A DNA stretch of 64,000 nucleotides from Hyalella azteca (GCF_000764305.2 NW_025933329.1:67822-131821), one strand, 5' to 3'. Positions 1 to 11,777 are shown, numbered from the stretch's first letter. Numbers and translations: made by a program. Notes: generated from the sequence alone by a model not told the origin.

Positions 1-122
1 TGTGAATCATTCTTACCCACCCAGTTAGGCCCGGAAAAAGGGCGTATCTGTGCTACGTTCACTTCCCGCTCGTAGTTTGGGTAAAAAAGTGTATCACTAT
101 TTCGACAAAATGACCCTGAGTC
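1..122 (+). repeat. Palindromic MITE family, copy 1 (5' part beyond window)
   Basis: It shares the core CCCAGTTAGGCCCGGAAAAA, GGGCGTATC and the terminal GTGTATCACTATTTCGACAA with the copies at 3.9, 20.6 and 38.1 kb. The left end is cut by the window edge. Confidence 0.7.
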
Positions 123-1332
123 TATTTTGCGCGTGCGAGATCCTTTATTCATGGTCAAATCACCTTTAAAAGATGCCTTAGCATGCCAAATATCATAAAA
201 CTTTTCCTTTAGAATACCGCTGGCGGTGTCTCATGGTGTCTCATTTACTCGACATTTAGATTTTTTTTAACTTTTAGGTTGAAATCTTGTAATGTTCTTG
301 GACATTTTATGTAATATTTGCAGTGAGACTGTTCATACGAATCGACATTTTAGCAGAAATATGGCTATATAATCATGATTTTTATAAATTATTCTCATTA
401 TAAGTTAAAGAATCGGCGACAGGCCACACCAGGCCTACTCTTTAGCGCCGACATCACTATGTTATATTATGTTATTAATGTATCTTTTGTTTATGAATGA
501 TACCGTTATTGTGAGAATGACACAGCATTCACAGACTTATGACATCTTGGCACCCACTTGTTGACGGTGTTGAAGAATCTCTTGAATATTAATTTTTTTT
601 TGTAGGCAGTCACATTGTCACAACTTGATGTATGAAACGCCAATAAAAATAATAAACGTATTGGGGACTAAATCAAAGCCCACCAGCCTCCCAAAACTAA
701 AAACTCCGTCCATTATTGTGTAATATTAAATTTTCATTGCATAATCTTATTTGCTTAAGCTTCATACTGCACAAGGATTTTTCCTCGATTCTTAATATGC
801 GCCTCACCAGCTTCAAACTTTGTATCACAGTTACATTTCAAATAAAAAAAAACTTAATTTATATCGCAAGAATACCATTTCTTAATCATTCAACGTGAAA
901 AACGCCCCAATCGCTGTTTAAGAATAGGGTTCAGGTTAATTCGTTATTAAAAATAACTGAAGTTCGGGGTCATACTCTCATGAAATACCCCGATTTGTGC
1001 TGTTTTTCTTTGAAGCTTTGTTGAAATTAATGTGTTCCGGACTGCAGGCTACCTGCGTATGTAAGTTGCTCCCAAAGGTTATACTTTGATGGACGCTGAT
1101 TAAATTATAAAGGTCATGCTCAGTCACGTTCTATGACGCCAAACTTCGCCCATTGCCTGAACTTCTCGAAGTCTTACGAGTGAATCTTGTTCGGAATTGA
1201 AGTCTATTGCGGGGCCGGGAGAACTCGTGCCTTATTCAGGCGTCCCCTGGGACCGTCTATTGTATCACGGCGGCGCTCGCTCTTCCAACTCAGTCGCTCA
1301 CAGGACGACGGCCTTGATGGGTTTCACTATAT
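123..1332. other. AT-rich non-coding stretch
   Basis: No supportable gene. It becomes GC-richer from about 1190, where frames leading into the 33-bp array are open. A TATATAAGG at about 1329 resembles a TATA box but has no supporting context. Confidence 0.6.
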
Positions 1333-1504
1333 AAGGCGTCCACTGGAGGGCGAACGACTGGGTTCCGCTAAGGCGTCCACTGGAGGACGGATGGGTTCCA
1401 CTAAGGCGTCCACTGGAGGACGACTGGGTTCCACTAAGGCGCCCACTGAAGCGTCCACTGGATGACATGCAGATTCCTATCATGCCACTGTGAGCGTCCA
1501 CTGT
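1333..1504. repeat. 33-bp minisatellite, about 4 copies
   Basis: The unit is AAGGCGTCCACTGGAGGACG plus ATGGGTTCCACT; the first copy is longer and the last ones are truncated. Open frames on both strands here are repeat-driven. Confidence 0.85.
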
Positions 1505-1770
1505 AGGTTCTATTATTAGGTGCAAGGAGGCATCGCGACAGGAGCGTTTGCGCCACGTTCTCGTCACGATATTGCATGCCCAGCACCTCCGCCAATTTGA
1601 AGCGTCATTTTCCGTTCACGCGGGTAATGAAGACTCTTGTAATTAAAGCCTCGTGTACTAACAGCGTGGAGAGCGTCAGGAAATGGATCAAGAATCGCCG
1701 GAGCCTCCAAATGAAGGAGGATGTAGAGCAGCGCTTGCCCAGTGTTGCCTGGCTCTTGTTCACGACTTAC

Positions 1771-1861
1771 ACGACGGGAAGCGGATGCTCCATTGCTCGC
1801 TGAGCGACGAGTTCCGCTTGATGAATGTGAATGATCTTCTCTAAGAGCCTCTTCGGGATGG
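1771..1861 (-). CDS. Short internal exon of the minus-strand gene (unidentified protein)
   Basis: This 91-base block is bounded on the minus strand by a pyrimidine-rich acceptor (CGCTCATTTCAG) and a GTAAGT donor. The base before the donor is T rather than the usual G. The large exon ending at 9744 leaves one base of a codon; joining it here gives an open frame of about 30 residues containing LLEKIIHIHQAELVAQRAME, which looks helical and charged. The frame of the undivided block is also open (HPEEALREDHSHSSSG), so the frame rests on the phase match alone. The implied intron is about 7.9 kb. The next exon is not certain: a pyrimidine-rich AG near 1704 would continue the frame for about 32 hydrophobic residues to a stop, but the intron would be only about 65 bases. 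No family was recognised. Confidence 0.5.
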
Positions 1862-1871
1862 CTGAAATGAG

Positions 1872-2839
1872 CGGGCAATTTATGAGGGGACTTACATTCT
1901 CATTTCGTGAGTAAATGATTGATGATGCGAGTGTACTTCGTTTTAGGAAATGCTAATGCATATTGCAACACGATTGTTAAGGATTAACATTTGCGGCATC
2001 ATGATCTAATCAGTATTCACAGATCTAAAATACATGTCATCATCTTTGCTCTCACATTATTTCACTTCGTGTAAATAATTATAAATGTCTGCTGAAAATT
2101 TCCGTTCAGTTATGTACTATTTAAATTTTATGTAATGCATTTTTGAAATTTGCTGAAATATTGATATTGTCCGTTATTGGTTGATTAGTGTTTTGTGTTA
2201 ATAAAGATGGGAGTTCAAATAGTCTACAGCTAAACATTTTGAAGTGAAGGAAATTGTAAGAAATATAGCGTATATTGTTCATAAAGGGTTTCGGCGAACA
2301 GCTCTGTTATCGAATCTATAACGTTTACTGAAAAGTACGGTGAAAAACAACAAATACACAGAATGAGTAAGCAATGGGAATATTTTTGTCTAAAGAATAA
2401 TAATACACATTACCGTACATTAAATTAACGTAGCATGGAGGGTGCATTGACCTACAAGTAAATCATGGCAGAATAAGCTTATATGAAAAAATTATGCTTT
2501 TAATTTAATAGTAAGCAGAATTGCATGCATTTTTATGCAGCTCTTTTATTTATGGGGATTGGGGACTTTGGCTTATGAATTTTTTGGTAGACTTCCTGAA
2601 ATAAACTGTTTTAATTACGCGTGATTTTATAAACTGAACATGGCGCTGGCCTCCGAAATGCTCTCGGTGAAAATTATAAAATTATCAAAAACAACGATTA
2701 CAACAATAAATTCGTTTTCATTGAATGTATTATGACTTTAAACATCTGTTTATACAGAAAAAATTGTAGCTTAAATTAGCATGTAATCACATTTTCCAAA
2801 TGAATGTAATGCCAAGTCGCTAGGGATGAACTTGGAGGC
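1872..2839. other. Intron-like AT-rich DNA
   Basis: Within the 7.9-kb putative intron between the exons at 9744 and 1861. No repeats or convincing frames were seen. Confidence 0.6.
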
Positions 2840-3085
2840 ATGATCATCAAGGTGTCATCCCCCAGCATCACGTCGGGTGGCGCGCATTGATTTCCATTCT
2901 GGCTGCTGAACTTTTTGTTATCGGAGCCACTATTTCTGCGACATTTTCATTCGCTATGCCTTGGAAATACCACCAAGATCGAATGCACCTCACCCTTTTG
3001 GATGGCATTGAATTCATGCTCGGCTGCGCTATTGACGGGCAGCTCTCGATGCATATGTCATGGAATGGTTTTCTTAAGAAATACA
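2840..3085. other. GC-richer block open on both strands
   Basis: The plus strand is open for about 85 codons with a hydrophobic segment (ALISILAAELFVIGATISAT), like a membrane span. The minus strand has a frame with one stop (RELPVNSAAEHEFNAIQKGE before it). The block is clearly richer in GC than its surroundings. It may be an exon or an old coding remnant, but strand and boundaries are undecided. Confidence 0.3.
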
Positions 3086-3847
3086 TGTAATTTTGAGACC
3101 GTGGCAAAAATTTGTTGTGTTAGATACGTATTTTTATTGCAAGACCCCATTTATAATGTGAGTTATCGATGAAAATTTTTATGTCCTAAATATTGCAAGT
3201 TGTCACACTGAGCACTCTCAAACTGACAACTTCGAATCTATCTATGTTTACTTTGACACTAGCGAAATTTAGTTGACTTAACTTGTATCTCTAAAACTTG
3301 AAGTTTTTTTAAAAAGCTGGAGTATGAAAAAAATTAATACACCGTTATTTGTGAATTTATTGTACAAATTTTAAAAATAGTTTACCTATATGGTAAGTAT
3401 TCATACTGAAGCAATTCAACCTTGTTTTTAGAATGATGCCAACGTTTGAACGTGAGCAAATATCAATTCGGTTTTCGAACCTATTATAACTTTTCGCGAT
3501 GCTAAGTTCATCCATAGTTGTCGTTTATTTGCAAACAAATTTGTTTACGGTAGCCTAAATGCAACTCATACCGATCAGCTAACTTGGTTATGATCTCATT
3601 ATTAAGTCTCGAGGCCGATTTAGAATATGCGTATATCATCAGCGTATGGATTGACAATTCAATATCGTTCAACTAAAAGATAATCTTCAGTCCCACATCT
3701 CAGAATACAGTGATTTTCGATGAGCTCGATGCAGAAGACGACGAGGTATCTCTCGCTGTGATGAACATATGATTGCATGTCGTGGTCGTTGCAAACTGTG
3801 CTGCAATAAGCGGCGTGTCGTGTGGTCACCGAAGAAGCCGATACACG

Positions 3848-4005
3848 CAGATAAATGAGTGGCATATTGTCCAAATATCGATGCCTTTTTGCTCTTTGAG
3901 AGTCATCCTTACTAAGTTTGGCCCGGAAAACTACGTATCAGTCAGTGTTACGTGAAATAAGTGTGTCTTTACACGGACAATATGACACAGTAATTTCTTT
4001 GAGTG
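3848..4005 (+). repeat. Palindromic MITE family, copy 2
   Basis: It begins with an imperfect AAATGAGTGGCATATTGTCC, continues CGATGCCTTTTTG...AAGTTTGGCCCGG...CGTATCAGT and ends GGACAATATGACACAG. The CATATTGTCC and GGACAATATG ends are inverted repeats. Confidence 0.75.
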
Positions 4006-5399
4006 AAGATGCATGTTATTCTACCGTCTTCAGTATATGGGATTTCTCTGGCGCCAAATTTGATGCTTTGTAGAAATCGGCGTGCGTCACAATTGTAATA
4101 TTGCGATATTATCTCCGGGAAAATTCTAATGGAAGCCTTTTGACGTGGGTTCAGTTCAACACTTATATTAGTATCTGAGTTTGAACATTCTAAAATTGCT
4201 CATGCCTTTTCTCAAAGTTTTTTTTTTCTTGTATAACAACGCTTCCAACATGTTAGAGTTTGCAATATATTAGAGTTCACCAGTAACTCAGTTGATATTA
4301 ACATAGGCTCTAGAAATGACAGAAATATCAATTTTCAGCTCCCATAGCTGCAAGCTGCACCAGAATGAGAATTTCAATCGTTACGTTCACAGCTCACCTA
4401 TCTGCATCTATGTAGCTTTCTGTTCCTTCAGAAATTCTGCTTTAAATCCTGAATATTTGCATTGTAACGGAGTCATGGTTAATCTTCGCGCGCAGGAGAC
4501 CTGCATTCGCACGTCAGGAACGCGTGGGCTTGACAGTTTCTCGTTACGTATTTTATGCCCGAGTATTTCAGCCGAAGAATTTGCTTCATTGTTGGCAGGC
4601 TGCGTGAATGTTTAGTGTGATTTCTCCAGGGAATACTTTTCGTTTACAAAAATCAGAGTTGTATTTGTTCCGGACGGTTCCCTTCTCCGCGCTCCGACCC
4701 CTCGTTCCCCTTACACTTCCATTCATTGGAACATCCATTCATTTCTTTCAATACCGTCCGTCCGTCACTCTGATTTTCATCGCAAATAATTTGCTGAATT
4801 TTCTATTGAAAATAAATTGGATTTGATTTCAGCGCATGCAGCACATCATGGAGTTGCAGGTACTTCATCTGATCAAACAAGCCGAGATCAGCCACTCTAT
4901 AGCGGAGAAAAGTTGAGAATGAGCGCACATGTTTTCCCGAACCTGAAGGCTGGTTTTCGAAAAGAAAATTCTAATTTATAATGAATAAGTAACATCATGT
5001 CTTAGGTCGATCCAACAACGCATGATACGTACACTGAGATTTTGTAGTAAAATATTAAATAACGCTGAGTAATTTTTGGAGAGGAGGATGTTTTTCAGAT
5101 GAAGATCAATAAAGTAAACAGTCCTTTTGTATTATAACGACTCACGAGCGTATAAATGGGCTTAGAAACATTTTCGATCTTTAAGGATTTTCACAAAACA
5201 TTGGATCGTGAAAAAAAATATTCATTGTACAAAAAATCACTCGGTGTTATTTAAATATTTTTACAGTGTACTAAATTACAATAACTTTTTTTAAAACCGA
5301 TTATGTTTTTGTGGAAACACATGACGCATCGAGACTATTCATGAAAATAATAAAATTTTGGTCATATTTGACCTTATTTTGATTACATCTTTTGATTTT

Positions 5400-5625
5400 T
5401 TCCGAGTTTTGAGTGTCACCGACCACGGCCACGTCCGTGCGCTGCCCTATCTTCCCATGCCGGGGATTCGAACTCTTTGCCTCCCGGATAAGATCTGTGC
5501 ATAAAAACAGCAGGATTCCTACCTGACATTTGGGCGCTGCAATTACGTTGATTTGCCGGTGTTTCAACGATATTAACTTGTAATCAACATAATTTCAACG
5601 TCATTTTCCTGGAGGGAAGTTAATT
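5400..5625 (-). repeat. Possible second SINE-like or composite repeat fragment
   Basis: The minus strand has GAGTTCGAATCCCCGG (5460-5475), a good pol III B box, but I could not place a convincing A box at tRNA spacing. The adjoining 5545-5600 stretch has CAACGATAT, AATCAACATAATTTCAACG motifs like those at 18330-18450. It could be a decayed tRNA pseudogene or SINE next to an AACGTT-type repeat. Confidence 0.4.
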
Positions 5626-5668
5626 GTTGTTTATTTAGAGCTCATGTTCGATGAAAAATTGACAAAAA

Positions 5669-5708
5669 TATAATATATATTGGCTGCATCACGCCAATAT
5701 ATATTATA
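5669..5708. repeat. Perfect 16-bp hairpin
   Basis: TATAATATATATTGGC at 5669-5684 and GCCAATATATATTATA at 5693-5708 pair perfectly around an 8-base loop. It may be the centre of a decayed MITE. Confidence 0.8.
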
Positions 5709-7298
5709 CATAATATACTAAGACCACCAATGTCAGCAATACTGGAATCTAAATTTTGACTGCACTTCTCTGTGTATTGGACCTGATCGTTATATTTTGC
5801 CTGCAACATCCGCAAGACAAAATCAGGTAATAAGCTTGTATTATATATTGTTTCTTGATGCATTGGATTGCAGTAAGTTATTCCAAGAAACTTAACAGTC
5901 CAGAATATTTTGGCTGTCTTGACCATCAACATCACGGACTGAAACGGAACAAATTCCTCTGGTTAATGGAGCGCGTAGTTAATTCATTCTCAAAGTTGAA
6001 GAACGATGCTCCTTCTTTTAGAAGTTGCGGCCGTTGGAGCCTGCCATGGTTACTTGCTTAATGCGGCACTGAAATTACCTTCATAATATGGCGTCCGTCA
6101 AGTTATTTCATGGCCAGACTCAATGCGCACGAAATGGAAATGAAATTTAGGCCTATTTTCCAGGGCAAATTTGGGATCGTTTCAGAGACCGCGCTGCTCC
6201 ACTAAGGAAATTCCTACTGATTCTAAATGCTGCTGACTCATCGGCTGGTCCAGTGATATTTTAGGCTTGTTTTTAAATTGAAATCCTTGTTTTGACAGAG
6301 CGTGTTCGAGCCGAGATCGATGTTAGACTTTGAGTTATTTCATTCATGAGATTTAATATTAAAATAGCTGTTATACCTCACCTCAAATTAAAAATATCCC
6401 CCAGCTTAATAAAGAATCATTTTGGATAGTCTCAAGTTAGAACATAAGAATAAGTTTTAATTCCTTTTCCGAAAATCGCACGCCAAATAAAGGAATCATG
6501 TAACGTTTGCAAATGATCGCATTCAAAGTATTTAATACGCGTAGATTTTTTAGAACTTGAAATAATTTCTGTGGCAATTCTATCACACTTATGATTTCCC
6601 AGAATTGAAGTATCTTGTTAAAAATTACGTTGATTCTGCACTAATAAGGCAACGCACTGCAATCTACGTAAGCTAACGTTTCGGGACGACTTTACGTGAG
6701 CTAATTAGTGCAGAGCGCGAGAATATTTCGCAGATGTTGCCGAAAACTTTATATCCTGTGTATGTATAGTACTGAAATATTGAGAAACTGTTGTATCATT
6801 CATTCAGATAGTTCCGTACACCATAAATGTATAGGTTACGAGCTTGTCGACAATATATTATTTTTCTGCCATTGCGTTTCCTATTTTTCATTTTTACAAG
6901 CAAATGAATGACCCAGAGGCATCGGGCGTTAAATATACGCTGAATTCAACGTTTTATAATTAATCTTTGTTTGACCGTCATTTGCCTGGTGGGGCAGACG
7001 CCATAGTCTGAAAACTCTACGGGATTCTCGCCTGAGATTTAAGTATGTCCATTAAAACTTCACTAGCGTTAATTACGAGTTCTTTAAGTATGCCTGAACA
7101 GCAGTGGGAGAGACTGACATTTGAATAGTTTGCAGAATAAAATTAATGTTTATGTATGAGTTGAAAGATTTAATAGTTCGTCGTAGTTATAAGTTAGCTT
7201 AAATTAGCAGCTTAAATTCGTGAAATTTTTATACTAATATTCAAGATGTACGCAAGCGATTTACACTCGAACGTAATTAATATCGTCGATGCAATTTA

Positions 7299-7462
7299 CT
7301 TTTTAGCGTATTTTCTCATTTATGGAAAAAATGCACTATTGTGCTCGCCATGTCCGTCTGTCTGTCTGTCCGTCCGTCTGTCCGTGACCTCAAGTTCTCG
7401 TCGACGAGAAAATGCGCTCTCTGTCACTCACTGCAGTGAGTACTGTGTTATATTTTTTTGTA
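7299..7462 (+). repeat. Dispersed repeat with (TCTG/TCCG) core, copy 1
   Basis: This stretch matches 36002-36162 on the opposite strand along nearly its whole length. It starts TTTAGCGYATTTTCTCATTT, contains a tract of TCTG/TCCG tetranucleotides (7352-7385), then GAGAAAATGCGC and ends near GTGAGTACTG. The GCGCATTTTCTC and GAGAAAATGCGC segments are inverted repeats, so it may be a small MITE. An overlapping 80-codon open frame is a shadow of the tetranucleotide tract. Confidence 0.75.
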
Positions 7463-7624
7463 TTTGGAACATCAAATCTGTAAAGTAACAGCAGTATTTA
7501 CGAAATAATTTTCACAAATTAAAAATAGTTTTTCGCCAAAGGAGCTATTGAAAAAAATATTCTATATAAATGATGAACCATCTTTTAAAATTCCACCATG
7601 AACAAACGCAATATATCTTTCAGG

Positions 7625-7723
7625 AAACAGACGGCATGCCATCGCTTCTTTCTCTTTTGAAGGCAAAGTTGGGCGATTCACAGGACCGAGCAACAGCTAA
7701 TTCTCGCTCCCAGCAAAATTGAT
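7625..7723 (+). other. Weak candidate terminal exon on the plus strand
   Basis: The acceptor ATATATCTTTCAG ends near 7622. One frame then encodes ETDGMPSLLSLLKAKLGDSQ and about 12 more residues to a TGA. It is too short and isolated to be confident. Confidence 0.15.
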
Positions 7724-7980
7724 GACTGACAATACGGTCGAAAGGGAAGATTGCTCTCAGGATAAAACTTTTACGAGCTCCTCAACATCCAATCAGAAGA
7801 AGCTCGTGCTTTTTCGACTGGTTCTTTTGATGTGTGGCATCTTCCTCGTGAGGAGATATGATGATGAGCGAGTAGATCCTCCCGCCCCTGAGTTGTTCAT
7901 TAAAAGTTACGTTGATGATCCTGCCGAGCATGGCGTGCGGGTGATGACTAGAACCACGTTACATCAATACAATAGCCTAC

Positions 7981-8178
7981 ATTAATGGAAATACGCACCT
8001 TGATGGAAATTCGTACATTAATGGAAATATGTACAAGAATGGAACTTTGTATATAAATGGAAATTCGTATGTCAATGGAAATTCGTACATCAATAGAAAT
8101 GCCTGCATTAATGGAAATACGTACCTTAATGGAAATTCACACATTAATGAAAATTCGTACATTAATGGATATATTAAA
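7981..8178. repeat. 18-bp minisatellite, about 11 copies
   Basis: The unit is close to ATTAATGGAAATTCGTAC with scattered substitutions. Because 18 is a multiple of three, the plus strand stays open and would read as repeats of Tyr-Ile-Asn-Gly-Asn-Ser, and the minus strand is open too. I regard the frames as a by-product. A stray partial unit recurs after the fold-back repeat at about 8660-8678, so that repeat appears to have landed within the array. Confidence 0.9.
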
Positions 8179-8265
8179 TCAGTACATCAATTAATACAGC
8201 CCATCAATGAAACCTGCCTAAAGGCTAAAGGAACAAATTTTGCCAACCTATACTAATGGATATAT

Positions 8266-8660
8266 TTGTTTACACACGTGCGATTGATGACCAGAGAATT
8301 CGTTGGTTTATATTATCAGTGAGTGGAACTTTTCTTCAGATGACGGTAGATAAAAAGGCAAGTTTCAGAAAGTAGTTTTTTCATCTGAAGAAAAGTTCCA
8401 CTCCCTGATAATATAAACCAACGAATTCTCTGGTCATCAATCGCACGTGTGTAAACAAGTAAATCCTGCCATCTATTAATAATATGAATGTTTGTTGCAT
8501 TCGAAACGTCGTTAATAAAGAAAAACTACTTTCTGAAACTTGCCTTTTTATCTACCGTCATCTGAAGAAAAGTTCCACTCCCTGATAATATAAACCAACG
8601 AATTCTCTGGTCATCAATCGCACGTGTGTAAACAAGTAAATCCTGCCATCTATTAATAAT
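8266..8660. mobile_element. Fold-back repeat with 115-bp near-perfect inverted arms
   Basis: Positions 8266-8380 are the reverse complement of 8521-8635 over 115 bases; I see one mismatch. In addition 8381-8483 is a direct copy of 8558-8660 (offset 177). The unit therefore reads inverted arm, partial direct arm, short unique spacer, full direct arm. The sequence TAATGGATATAT occurs immediately on both sides (from 8254 and from 8657), as a target-site duplication or as leftover of the adjoining 18-bp minisatellite. Near identity of the copies indicates a recent rearrangement. No coding capacity was seen. Confidence 0.85.
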
Positions 8661-8696
8661 GGATATATGTACATTAATTGCTATAGAAACAGAGCG

Positions 8697-9309
8697 ATTC
8701 ACGGAAACTTCCTGATTTGAAAGTTTAATAAAAAAGAACCACTGAAGATATCATTACAATATAAATTTTATTGCGAAAGATATTACCTGAGTTTTTGCCC
8801 CCCTTAGTTTTAAAGATAACATCAGACAAATGACGGCCCCATTGTCCATGCATTAAGTTAGTCGATTTTGACGTTCCGTTCAACCCGCTGAAGCATTTTG
8901 ACGGGTATATATGTTGGCGATGGCTTGGCGTATGTTGTTCTTCAAATGAGGCGGGTGTTCTTCTTCTTCAAATCATTGTAAACAATTGATTTAAGATAAC
9001 CCCCATAAAAATTCACACGGAGCCAAATCGGGGGATTGGGCCGGATTTCCGATCAAGAACACGACCTGAAGGACGAATACGAAACAGAGTACAGAATGAT
9101 CGTTGAGTAGCGATAACGGAACGGCCATTAGAGAAGTATGCCTCGACAGCAAGCGCACCCTCGCACACTGCTCACTTGTCCAATGTATAGTGGCAGGGAC
9201 AGGCGGGACATAAAACTTCATGACCTTGTCTTGCATATGAAATACTGCCCGCCTTTTTTCTACATCTGGCTGCTTTGCGTAAAATATAGAACAGGAAGTT
9301 TCCGTGAAT
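8697..9309 (-). mobile_element. Decayed Tc1/mariner (IS630-type) DNA transposon
   Basis: The element is bounded by perfect 18-bp terminal inverted repeats: ATTCACGGAAACTTCCTG at 8697-8714 and its reverse complement at 9292-9309. Its only recognisable protein is the end of a transposase on the minus strand. At about 613 bp it is too short for a full transposase gene, so it is internally deleted as well as mutated. It lies 36 bp beyond a fold-back repeat, which suggests an insertion cluster. The exact target-site duplication (a TA is expected for this superfamily) is not clear. Confidence 0.7.
8740..9236 (-). pseudogene. Transposase C-terminal remnant, IS630/Tc1/mariner superfamily
   Basis: Reading the minus strand from about 9236, one frame ends in IGNPAQSPDLAPCEFLWGLS. 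SPDLAPxD/E-F-LWG is the conserved block around the last catalytic acid of Tc1/mariner-type DDE/DDD transposases; here that residue is E. Downstream, other frames still show tail-like pieces such as KMLQRVERNVK and HLSDVIFKT, separated by frameshifts and stops. The N-terminal DNA-binding half and the first two catalytic acids are missing. This is a non-functional fossil. Confidence 0.6.
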
Positions 9310-9743
9310 TACCCTATGCCTCAATGGAAAGGTGTACAGAAACGCACATCAAGTACAGTAATATACTGGTGTAGTAAGGCTTGGGTTCTTTGAAGGAGGT
9401 TTTGTTGAAGACCAGAGTAACTGTTAAAGAAATATATATCTGAGTTTAGTGCACACCTTATAGTTTTGTGCGAAAATTTGCGAATAACTATGCGTAACGA
9501 CATTTTTTGGCCTCTGCATATTTAAAATGTTGTATAAAAATGCGTAAATATTTCTCATACATAAAAAATCGGTGGTATTAATAGTAAAATTGGAAATTGT
9601 TTAAATTAAACAAAATTAAACCTCTAATCAATTAATTCTACTCGAATCAGCAAAATTATAAATTTCTGAATAATTCCTCGTTTGTCAACTAAAATGTATG
9701 ACTTTGTCAACTAGTTTTATTTCTAATTTAAACTTGGGCTTAC

Positions 9744-11061
9744 CTCTCCTGTTGCATGTCGCTGGAGCGTTGGACTCGTACTTGTCTTCCTCGAAGGGCG
9801 AGTCCGGCTGGTCAAAGCTGTACTCGGTGACGTGATAGCGACCGCTTCTGTCAGGCGACGAACCAACAGCATTACTGCCGCTTTCAACTCTTATACTTCT
9901 TCTTGACAAACTCCTACATCTTTTTTCCAGCTCAATGTCACTCTTGTTCATTGTTACCACAGAATGAGCATCTGTCCGTCTGGTATCACTGTCTAAAGAA
10001 CGTTCTCTCACTACGCCACTTCTCTCAACTAATATGCCACTTGCACCCGACGCCATCTGGATGCCATCTCTCTGATGGCCTTCTCTGGCATTATCACCAA
10101 ATCCGCCTTCATCGATAAATTCGGTGCTGCTGGTCTCTGCACTTCGTTTTCTCCGCCCACGAAAATTTCCGAAGCTCACCTTTCTTTTTGACAAGACTCT
10201 CTGATCTACGGATGCTTTGCGCTTAGCTTTACTGCGTCTTCTAACGGATCTATTTCCAAATGACGATCGCATCCCAATGATCCCTCCAACTATATCACTA
10301 ACTCCAGTGAGAAATGTTGAGCCTGTTCGAGAGATTTTCGTTTGTGATTCTGCGTTCTTTAAAGTTTTGGCACGATTTGCTGGGGCTTCATCATGGTAGT
10401 TTGACTGAAGAAGCAGAGGTTGTAAGCGATGCGCTGCTCTACAACTAGCTTCTGCTGCGTACTGATTCTGTACATTTAATGAGTCAATTGCCTCTTCTCG
10501 AAGATTTTCGATGTGCGATAAATCACCGCTATTGGCTCTCGAATTAATTTTCTTATTGCCATAACGAGTGGGAGTTGATAAAGTTGTAGCGGTGAGTTGA
10601 CTTCCTAAACTGCCCCACTCTCGAGAGCTCTCCTTAGACCCCATGGAATTCTTTTCGTCTTCTAGCCGGCTACTGCTGCCCCATATGTCGCGCTTGTCAG
10701 TGCCGCCAAGGTTTTGCCAGACGCCTGCTGCTTGTTGTTCTTTGGCGCCGTCCACACCAACGTCGAGGCCCCGGGTGCGTTCTTCGGCGATGAAGTTTTC
10801 GATGCTTCTTACTCTCATGGCTTCATCTTGGTCATCGCTGAGCAAATTACCCAAACTGCCTCCTCTGAGGATGGTTGAGGCTGCCTTGCATCGGTAAGCA
10901 CCGATACTCGGATCGTCTGAAGGATGCGTAGCCGAGCCTCTCATGTCGGCTGCGCCCACGCAACGTTGATCAAAACTCGCGGCCGCAGCTCGGGGGTCGT
11001 AGGGTACTGCGGAACTGCGAGCCCAGTGGCCGTTCGCTCCGCCATTCGGTCGCGGCAGACT
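9744..11061 (-). CDS. Large internal exon, Ser/Arg-rich disordered protein segment
   Basis: This 1318-base exon is the longest non-repetitive open block in the window. It starts after a good acceptor (TATATATTTCTCAG) in phase 0 and ends at a consensus donor (AGAG then GTAAGC) in phase 1, encoding about 439 residues. The start cannot be a methionine: the frame is open back to the acceptor, with residues such as SLPRPNGGANGHWARSSA before the first ATG. The protein is rich in Ser, Arg, Asp and Gly. Basic clusters (RRRSKAKRKAS, GRRKRS) resemble nuclear localisation or basophilic kinase sites, and several R-R-x-S type motifs are present. No transmembrane segment or enzyme motif is visible. The flanks are much more AT-rich, which supports real coding. 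I infer a cytoplasmic or nuclear linker region of a large protein. Identity is unknown. Confidence 0.85.
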
Positions 11062-11777
11062 CTGAGAAATATATAGGGATCCTTAATTTTAGTCCATATT
11101 TTAACTCACAGAATGCTGCCAGGAATATTTATATATACATATATAAATAGATGGGGTAAGGAGAAAAACAGGGAAATGACTTATTGAGGTAGAGGCGAAG
11201 AAACATTGCACGAAAACTTCATTATTCATTGTGATTTGCATTTTTATTTAAAAATAAAATGAAGTTAAATGTCTAAAGTTTGAATTGGTGGATTCACGTT
11301 ATTATTTCCTTCTCTTGCCCGTGATTATTTTTCAAACACAACTAATACCAAACTGAATAATTTTTCCCCGGAACCAATACCTAAGAAGCTGCAGGATTTG
11401 CTCGGTATTTATTGAGGTTGCGTCCAGAAGCACGTGCCTTGGGTGCGCTGGTCTCAATGGGCAGATAAATTCCAGGGCGGACTGGAAAGGATCACACCTC
11501 ATCGCTCAGATAAAAAATATGACGGTGCTCCAAAGAGGGGCAGCGGGGCAATTACTCAACGTGCCTACCAATAAAACGCGGGGTTTCTAAATCGAAGGTT
11601 ATTCCGGTCCGTGAAAATTTTGGCTGAGCGTTTTTTGAGTGAAATATTCTTCAATATTTCATTTAGAATTTCACCTCCGTGAGTGAGTTTTGTTAAACCA
11701 TTTTCATACCGATTGATTGATTTATAAAACCTTATCGTCGAGCTATTTGTCTTTTCAAGTATAGAAGAGAACGGCAG

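Larger units (their letters stand above)
4006..7298. other. Intron-like DNA with a few repeat fragments
   Basis: Apart from the B-box fragment (5400-5625) and the perfect hairpin (5669-5708) I see nothing. Short open frames at 4316-4826 and 5642-6061 lack splice context or coding character. Confidence 0.6.

Noticed and set aside
1329..1340. TATATAAGG as a core promoter
   Set aside because: A single motif at the edge of a minisatellite with no downstream first exon in evidence.
5400..5560. Functional tRNA gene
   Set aside because: A B box is visible on the minus strand, but no cloverleaf or A box at the correct spacing could be drawn.
7719..7985. 88-codon plus-strand frame after the weak terminal exon candidate
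   Set aside because: The frame runs into the 18-bp repeat, has mixed composition and no splice site in support.
9903..10897. Plus-strand frames of 60-84 codons
   Set aside because: They are antisense shadows of the large minus-strand exon.
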